Below are positions 58,733 to 64,000 of a stretch of 64,000 nucleotides of DNA, one piece after another. Source of the stretch: CAJMSU01 sp964650315 (GTDB taxonomy: Bacteria > Bacillota_I > Bacilli_A > RF39 > UBA660). The DNA lies in the NCBI GenBank assembly GCA_964650315.1, contig CAZYQE010000002.1, positions 88,396 to 152,395 of the forward strand. Reading direction: 5' to 3'. The notes under the pieces were generated by a model. It ran no database searches and was not told the origin of the DNA. It was given only the letters and a program-made list of their open reading frames with translations. Made by a program: the position numbers and the translations under genes. Within the stretch, counting starts at the first letter, position 1. Every line of letters starts with the position of its first letter.

Positions 58733-60526
58733 TCACTCCTTAGTAGAAAGTATAGATAAGAATGCTTCTTGTGGAACTTCTACACTTCCAATTTGTTTCA
58801 TCCTCTTCTTACCTTCTTTTTGTTTCTCTAATAATTTTTTCTTACGAGATACATCTCCACCATAACATTTAGCAAGTACATTTTTTCTTAGTGCTTTAAT
58901 ATCAGTTCTAGATATTATATGAGAACCAATAGCAGCTTGTATTGGTACTTCAAACATCTGTCTTGGAATAATTTCTTTTAGTTTTTCTACTACTTGTTTA
59001 CCTCTATTATAAGCAAAATCTTTATGAACAATAGTACTTAATGCATCCACTATTTCTCCATTTAATAATATATCCATCTTTACTAAATTACTTTCTTTAT
59101 AACCAATAAATTCATAATCAAAAGATGCATATCCTTTAGTATGAGATTTTAATTTATCAAAGAAATCATATACTATTTCTGCAAGAGGTATTTCATAATT
59201 TATACATACTCTATCAGTATCTAAATAATCCATATTTATAAATGTACCACGTTTATCTTGGCATAATTCCATAATTGGTCCAATATATTCACTAGGTGCA
59301 AATATACTTGTCTTTACATATGGTTCTAAGGTTTTAGATATTAACTCCCTTTTAGGCATCTTTACTGGAGAATCTACTATCTCTTTAGATCCATCAGTAA
59401 GAATAACTTCATATACAACAGAAGGAGATGTTGCGATTAAATCTATTTTAAACTCTCTTTCAATCCTCTCTTCAATTATTTCCATATGAAGAAGGCCTAA
59501 AAAACCACATCTAAATCCAAAACCTAATGCTTTAGAAGTTTCTGGTTCAAATACTAAAGATGAATCATTAAGTTTTAATTTTTCTAAAGCTTCTCTTAAA
59601 TCTTCAAACTTAGAAGAATCTATTGGATAAAGTCCAGAATATACCATAGATTTCATAGGTTTATAACCAGGTAATGCTTCTTTTGCTGGATTAGATTCTA
59701 ATGTTATAGTATCTCCTACATGAACATCACTAATACTTTTGATAGAAGCATATAAGTATCCTACTTCACCTGCTTTTAAAGATTTTACTTTTTCTTCTTT
59801 AGGAGTATTAATAGATAAACCAACTACATCATAATTAGCATTAGTCTCCATCATCTTAATAATATCTCCTACTTTTATTTCTCCATCCATTACTCTAATA
59901 CTAGTAATAACTCCTCTATAAGCATCAAATAAACTATCAAAAATTAACGCTTTAGTAGGTTTATTAATGTCACCTTTAGGAGAAGGAATATCTTCTATAA
60001 TAGATTCTAATAATTTATCTATACCTTCACCAGTTTTAGCACTAGTTAAAATAATTTTATCTTTATCAAAACCAATATTTTCTAATTCCCCTACTACTTT
60101 ATCAATATCAGCACTAAGTAAATCTATTTTATTAATAACTGGAATAATTTCTAATCCATTATCCATTGCTAAATAAAGATTAGCAAGAGTTTGTGCTTCT
60201 ATTCCTTGTGCAGCATCTACAACAAGTATAGCTCCCTCACAAGCAGCTAAACTACGTGATACTTCATAAGAAAAATCTACATGTCCAGGAGTATCAATTA
60301 AATTTAATTGATATATGTTATTCTTATATTTATATTTAAGTTGCACTGCATTTAATTTAATGGTAATACCACGTTCTCTTTCTATATCCATAGAATCTAA
60401 CATTTGTTGTTTCAACTCACGTTTACTAATAGCACCAGTCTTTTCTAAGATTCTATCAGCTAAAGTACTCTTACCATGATCAATATGTGCAATTATACAA
60501 AAATTTCTAATACTACTCTGTTTCAT
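58733..60526 (-). CDS. lepA: elongation factor 4 (LepA)
   Basis: The 597-residue GTPase has I-I-A-H-I-D-H-G-K-S-T-L as the P-loop, D-S-M-D-I-E-R-E-R-G-I-T, D-T-P-G-H-V-D-F-S and I-P-V-I-N-K-I-D-L. The LepA-specific C-terminal domain follows, with K-R-M-K-Q-I-G-S-V-E-V-P-Q-E-A-F. It helps ribosomes with translocation problems and biogenesis. The ATG at 60526 is taken because GGTGAT precedes it; two more in-frame ATGs lie upstream. Confidence 0.97.
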   Translation of the reverse strand: MKQSSIRNFCIIAHIDHGKSTLADRILEKTGAISKRELKQQMLDSMDIERERGITIKLNAVQLKYKYKNNIYQLNLIDTPGHVDFSYEVSRSLAACEGAILVVDAAQGIEAQTLANLYLAMDNGLEIIPVINKIDLLSADIDKVVGELENIGFDKDKIILTSAKTGEGIDKLLESIIEDIPSPKGDINKPTKALIFDSLFDAYRGVITSIRVMDGEIKVGDIIKMMETNANYDVVGLSINTPKEEKVKSLKAGEVGYLYASIKSISDVHVGDTITLESNPAKEALPGYKPMKSMVYSGLYPIDSSKFEDLREALEKLKLNDSSLVFEPETSKALGFGFRCGFLGLLHMEIIEERIEREFKIDLIATSPSVVYEVILTDGSKEIVDSPVKMPKRELISKTLEPYVKTSIFAPSEYIGPIMELCQDKRGTFINMDYLDTDRVCINYEIPLAEIVYDFFDKLKSHTKGYASFDYEFIGYKESNLVKMDILLNGEIVDALSTIVHKDFAYNRGKQVVEKLKEIIPRQMFEVPIQAAIGSHIISRTDIKALRKNVLAKCYGGDVSRKKKLLEKQKEGKKRMKQIGSVEVPQEAFLSILSTKE

Positions 60527-60553
60527 ATTCATCACCATATACATAATTATAAC

Positions 60554-60580
60554 AAAAAAAGATAAGTATTTCTACCTATC
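60554..60580 (-). terminator. rho-independent terminator
   Basis: Reverse-strand GATAGGT and ACTTATC arms (one wobble) with a six-base loop and seven T, overlapping the stop of the 180-residue gene. Confidence 0.75.
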
Positions 60581-61114
60581 ATCAGCTTGTACATAATTAA
60601 TACTTAATTCAAGATTAATATTCTGATCAACATTTGGTAAATCAGAACTATTTACATCCTTTTTATATATAATTCTAACCTTTATTGTTTTAAATATTCC
60701 TGCCTTTAATAACTGTTTAGTATTAATAGGACTACCATCACTATATGAATAACTATAATCAATATATTTTTCTTGTTCAGAACTTAAACCCGTAGCATTA
60801 ACACTTTCAATCATTGCATCTATACTACCAGCATTAACAATATCAACACTATATTCATAGAAATCACCTGGTTTTTGCAATATAACTGAAGTATTAATAG
60901 TAGTACTATTATCTATTTCAGAAATAATACTCTTAACACTATCAGAAGATTCTTCTAAATTCTCAAATCTAACATCCCAAGTATTTTTTTTTAATTTAGT
61001 ATTACCATTAATCCTTAAATTACTATTTATAATTGCATACCCAATGGCTATTAAAAGCAAAGTAACAACACCTAAAGTAATATACAAATTTTTCTTAGTT
61101 CTTGCATTAGACAT
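60572..61114 (-). CDS. hypothetical membrane-anchored protein, 180 aa
   Basis: One N-terminal helix (residues 10-28) ends N-S-N-L-R-I-N-G. An external beta-rich domain follows with N-T-W-D-V-R-F-E-N-L, Y-E-Y-S-V-D-I-V-N-A-G-S-I-D-A and I-K-V-R-I-I-Y. The pattern of anchor, N-T-W-D-V and N-A-G-S-I-D-A resembles camelysin/TasA-like external domains, so a matrix-fibre or surface role is possible, though weakly supported. AGGAGG lies ahead of the start. It is 10 bases downstream of the 305-aa gene. Confidence 0.6.
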   Translation of the reverse strand: MSNARTKKNLYITLGVVTLLLIAIGYAIINSNLRINGNTKLKKNTWDVRFENLEESSDSVKSIISEIDNSTTINTSVILQKPGDFYEYSVDIVNAGSIDAMIESVNATGLSSEQEKYIDYSYSYSDGSPINTKQLLKAGIFKTIKVRIIYKKDVNSSDLPNVDQNINLELSINYVQADDR

Positions 61115-61124
61115 ATAATACCTC

Positions 61125-62042
61125 CTATTTAGTAACTATTTTACTACTATAGAAATAATAATTTCTCTTACCTTTCTTAAATATAAATTTAACTTTAGTA
61201 ATTTTAGATTTATTAGAAGTTAATACATCTTTTAATTTAAAACTATCTTTATCTATATCTTTCTTACTCTCAATTAACATAGTATGATTATAATCTTTAT
61301 ATATATTATAACTAATCTTATTATTAGCTAATTTATAATCATAATATATAATATTTTCAGTAAGTTCTAAATTACCATTATCATAAGTTTTAGCTGATAC
61401 TAACTCACTATAATAATTACTATTATTAAAATTATTATTACCTACAAAAGTAACATAATATGCCGACATACTAGGATTATACTTTATATTAACACTGTTT
61501 TTACTATCACGAGTAAACTTAAAAGTTAACGGTAAAGAAACATCTTTATTAAACTTAACTTTATTACCAAAAAACTCTACCATATACTTTCTAATTCTAG
61601 ATTGATTAATAGATAAAATTTTCTCATCTGAAGTAAAAGTTTGTAATTCTTCTATATCATCAGCATTAATTAATGGACTTATATAATAAAACTTATCATA
61701 ATTAGATAAATTTTCTAACTTTACACTAGGAATCTTTTCAAATATATCATAATCTCCATAAGTTACATATCCATATAACTTTTGTACAACTTTATTCTTA
61801 ATATCTATTTGTTGAGCAACTTCTTTATCTACTGGTTTAGTCTTATTACCAGAAAAAATTAAACTAGCAATAAAATAAACAATAATACCTAAAAATATTG
61901 CCCCTACAATAGGAATAACAGTATTCATATTAATATTAAAATTAAACTTTTTCTTAGGCTTATTCTCTTCCCCAGTTTTAAATTCTAATTCTTCATCAGA
62001 TTGTGAATATTTATCATTATCATTATCATTAATTATATACAT
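61125..62042 (-). CDS. membrane-anchored protein with paralog in window, 305 aa
   Basis: An acidic cytosolic head and a Lys-rich stretch lead into one membrane helix (about residues 42-63), then an external domain. Its C-terminal part (L-T-E-N-I-I-Y-Y-D-Y, V-K-F-I-F-K-K-G-K-R-N-Y-Y-F-Y) resembles the end of the protein at 39594-40460, so they look like diverged copies. The start at 62042 follows GGAGAGTGG. It lies 48 bases after the M16 peptidase gene. Confidence 0.6.
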   Translation of the reverse strand: MYIINDNDNDKYSQSDEELEFKTGEENKPKKKFNFNINMNTVIPIVGAIFLGIIVYFIASLIFSGNKTKPVDKEVAQQIDIKNKVVQKLYGYVTYGDYDIFEKIPSVKLENLSNYDKFYYISPLINADDIEELQTFTSDEKILSINQSRIRKYMVEFFGNKVKFNKDVSLPLTFKFTRDSKNSVNIKYNPSMSAYYVTFVGNNNFNNSNYYSELVSAKTYDNGNLELTENIIYYDYKLANNKISYNIYKDYNHTMLIESKKDIDKDSFKLKDVLTSNKSKITKVKFIFKKGKRNYYFYSSKIVTK

Positions 62043-62090
62043 AATACCACTCTCCATTTGAATTATAGCAAACAACACCATAATTATCTA

Positions 62091-63368
62091 CTATTTATTC
62101 TTTTTCATATTCATTTTTACAACTGAATAATTGCTAAAATCTATCTCACTTAATAACTTCTTTAATTTAGAAAATTTCATCTTTCTAATTAACTCTACTC
62201 TATTAGTAATTATTTTATTATATTTTATCATATCATCATATAAATTACTTACAACAGCATCTACATTATCAGTAATTCTAACTTCATTAGCAATCCATAC
62301 TTTTTTTATTCTTTCAAAAGAATCTTCATCTATATTTAAATTAGATAATTCTTTCTTTATTTCTTTTAATAATTCATCTTTATTCTCAGTAGACGCTAAA
62401 ATATTAAATACTCTATAATCTTCAATAGCTTCCCAATCAGTATAAATATTATTAATAAGTTTTTTATTTCTTAAATTCTCTCTAAATAATGATGATATAC
62501 CAAAAGTAAGTGTTGTAAACATAGATAAATATAAATTTAATTCTAATTTATCTTTAATAGATAAATCTTTAGTTGGAATTTTTAATCCAAAAGCTAATTT
62601 TTCTATATTAACATCTGCTTCAAAACTATAAGTTTTCCTATTTACTTTTTCTTGTTCACTTACTTCTTTAACTTCTGGTAATTTTTCTTTTTTAATATCT
62701 TTTAAACGCTTATTTATAATAGAAATAGCTTTTTCATTATCAAAATTACCAACTATAATAATAAACATATTATTAGGTACATAAAAACTATTATAACAAT
62801 TATATAAATCTTCTTTAGTTATAGACTCTACATCACTTATAGTACCACCAATATCAATCCTTCTAGGATGAGTCTTATATACACTTTCTCTTAATTTATT
62901 TTCTAATCTATAATCAGGAATATCTAAATACATCTTTAATTCTTCAATAATTATTCCCTTTTCTTTTTCTACATTTTCTGCAGTAAAATAAGGACTGTTT
63001 ACATAGTCTAATAAATAATCTAAATTCTCTTCAAAGTTTTTTGTTCCATAACAAATATATTGAGTACTATCAAAAGACGTAGATGCATTAGCACCAGTAC
63101 CACTTTTAGAAAAGAAAGTAAATGGATCCTCTCCATCTTCTTGTTCAAACATTTTATGTTCCAAGAAATGAGCAACACCAGTAGGAACTGAAATTATTCT
63201 TTTAGAACCAACAGGTTTAAACTTAGTCGTAGTTGAACCAAACTTAGTAGCATAAGTCATAAAATAATTCTTTTTATCTTCATATGGTACTAAAATAACT
63301 TCTAATCCATTATCTAATTTCTCAGTATATATATCTAAATCTAATCCCTTTAAACTAGTCTTTTTCAT
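62091..63368 (-). CDS. M16 family zinc peptidase (YmfH-like)
   Basis: The 425-residue protein has the inverted zinc motif H-F-L-E-H near residue 69 with E-E-L-K-M-Y-L-D as the downstream zinc Glu, then G-N-F-D and a C-terminal half of the M16 fold. It matches the active partner of YmfF/YmfH pairs. The start follows GGGGGATTT. It overlaps the upstream partner gene by 14 bases, a pairing known for M16 peptidases that act as heterodimers on peptides. Confidence 0.9.
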   Translation of the reverse strand: MKKTSLKGLDLDIYTEKLDNGLEVILVPYEDKKNYFMTYATKFGSTTTKFKPVGSKRIISVPTGVAHFLEHKMFEQEDGEDPFTFFSKSGTGANASTSFDSTQYICYGTKNFEENLDYLLDYVNSPYFTAENVEKEKGIIIEELKMYLDIPDYRLENKLRESVYKTHPRRIDIGGTISDVESITKEDLYNCYNSFYVPNNMFIIIVGNFDNEKAISIINKRLKDIKKEKLPEVKEVSEQEKVNRKTYSFEADVNIEKLAFGLKIPTKDLSIKDKLELNLYLSMFTTLTFGISSLFRENLRNKKLINNIYTDWEAIEDYRVFNILASTENKDELLKEIKKELSNLNIDEDSFERIKKVWIANEVRITDNVDAVVSNLYDDMIKYNKIITNRVELIRKMKFSKLKKLLSEIDFSNYSVVKMNMKKNK

Positions 63369-64000
63369 TTAAATCCCCCTCTAGTAAATATATAGTATCC
63401 ATCTTAATCTTTTTAGCTACTTTAACTATCTCAGATTTAGTAACTTTATCAATATATTTTCTCTTATCTTCAATATTATCAGTATTAATAATTCCACTCA
63501 TAAAATAATCATCTATTATTCTATTTTGATCTTCTAAAATATCATCTAAAGCAGTTTTATAATACTCTTTAGCTATATTAATATCACTATCACTAAACTT
63601 ACCTTTCTTCATACTAGTAAGTATTTTATCCACTAAAGTAACAGTTTTATTATAATTTTCTTTATCTATACCCGCTCTTATAACTAATAAATTATCAAAT
63701 TTATTTGGTACTGAATGGATTGTATAACATAAAGAATTCTTTTCTCTAACTTCTTTAAATAATTTAGAATCAGCAGAACCACCAAATATAACATTAAATA
63801 AAGTAAGTACATAATTTCTTTCATACTCACTAATATTATTTATTCGACAACCAATAACTAAATTAGACTGATTATTTACAATACTCTCAGTAACTTTTAA
63901 TAACCTAGTTCTAGGTTTAACTTCTTTTAATATATAAGGTACTCTTTCTTTCTTTAAAGTCTTAAATTTTATTTTTTCTTTAACTAACTTAATAATTTCT
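63355..64000 (-). CDS. M16 family peptidase, YmfF-like partner (5' end beyond window)
   Basis: The frame is open to the window edge, so about 214 C-terminal residues are seen. L-F-N-V-I-F-G-G-S-A-D-S-K-L-F, V-R-E-K-N-S-L-C-Y-T and S-V-P-N-K-F-D-N-L-L-V-I-R-A-G are typical of the non-catalytic half of M16 proteins. This fits the YmfF subunit that pairs with YmfH. The zinc motif, if any, would lie outside. A GTG near 63633 is not a real start because the coding continues upstream. Confidence 0.85.
   Translation of the reverse strand, partial: EIIKLVKEKIKFKTLKKERVPYILKEVKPRTRLLKVTESIVNNQSNLVIGCRINNISEYERNYVLTLFNVIFGGSADSKLFKEVREKNSLCYTIHSVPNKFDNLLVIRAGIDKENYNKTVTLVDKILTSMKKGKFSDSDINIAKEYYKTALDDILEDQNRIIDDYFMSGIINTDNIEDKRKYIDKVTKSEIVKVAKKIKMDTIYLLEGDLNEKD

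Noticed and set aside
63355..63633. A short separate 92-residue gene at the right end
   Set aside because: The frame continues without a stop to the window edge and matches the M16 fold, so it is the end of a longer gene.
1..64000. Possible use of UGA as tryptophan, as in Mollicutes
   Set aside because: UGG is used for Trp throughout, and genes such as the esterase (628-630), spoIIGA and the yitT-like gene end in TGA.

Overview
The window is a very AT-rich, densely packed bacterial chromosome segment. UGG encodes tryptophan and UGA is used as a stop (for example at 628-630), so the standard bacterial code applies. The gene content is Bacilli-like: peptidoglycan synthesis (murC), sortase-type surface proteins, mutS, rpsT, lepA, alaS, RNase III and RNase J. 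It also carries many endospore genes: spoIVB, spoIIM, spoIIGA-sigE, spoIIP, gpr, spoIIID and a GerA-type germinant receptor. The best fit is an uncultured, small-genome, walled, spore-forming member of Bacilli near the Mollicutes-related lineages (RF39, ML615J-28, Turicibacter/Haloplasma type). This placement is inferred from gene content and composition, not from a search.

Layout. Positions 1-12.3 kb carry mostly plus-strand housekeeping and accessory genes: a 5'-cut esterase, a DUF1003 protein, tRNA-Arg(CCG), an S51 peptidase, a ComEC-like hydrolase with its DUF3006 partner, guanine deaminase, MscS, gpmA, queH and murC. A divergent two-gene germination locus sits at 3.6-5.4 kb. Positions 12.3-16.8 kb hold mutS, nusB and xseAB. 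From 17 to 24.3 kb the order spoIVB, spoIIM, xerD, deoB keeps the Bacillus skeleton, with several small unknown genes in between and a 397-base gene-free stretch (21613-22009) that contains RNA-like structure. Positions 24.4-33.3 kb carry an orphan amidoligase, rarA, and an alanine T-box-controlled operon (P-loop kinase, cmk, alaS, holA). Positions 33.4-43.7 kb hold spoIIGA-sigE, a Wzy_C membrane protein, a large secreted protein, YitT, a TtcA-like thiolase and an SDR enzyme.

Positions 43.7-50.4 kb are the most distinctive accessory region. Two tandem paralogous thioester-domain surface proteins with Cys/His-rich 29-residue repeats and VPDTG sorting signals lie between tRNA-Glu(CTC) and tRNA-Arg(CCT). 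Both mRNAs carry a predicted 5'-terminal hairpin that presents a GGGGG ribosome-binding site in its loop. One paralog keeps the Cys-Gln thioester pair and the other has Arg in place of Gln. A degenerate RNase J2-like gene, an unknown gene and rnc follow. Positions 51-64 kb hold yidD, a metal-binding-protein homologue that has lost its His ligands, the block spoIIP-gpr and divergent rpsT, then hemW-spoIIID-lepA, and a pair of M16 peptidases, the last cut by the window end.

How it works together. The sporulation genes cover engulfment (spoIIM, spoIIP), mother-cell sigma activation (spoIIGA processing SigE; SpoIIID as a SigE-regulon regulator), signalling across the forespore membranes (SpoIVB) and germination (GerA, GPR). 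Neither spo0A nor sigG lies where the Bacillus order would put it. The surface module (thioester adhesins, a secreted Ser/Thr-rich protein, many lipoproteins) suggests a host-associated gut-type lifestyle, which is inference.
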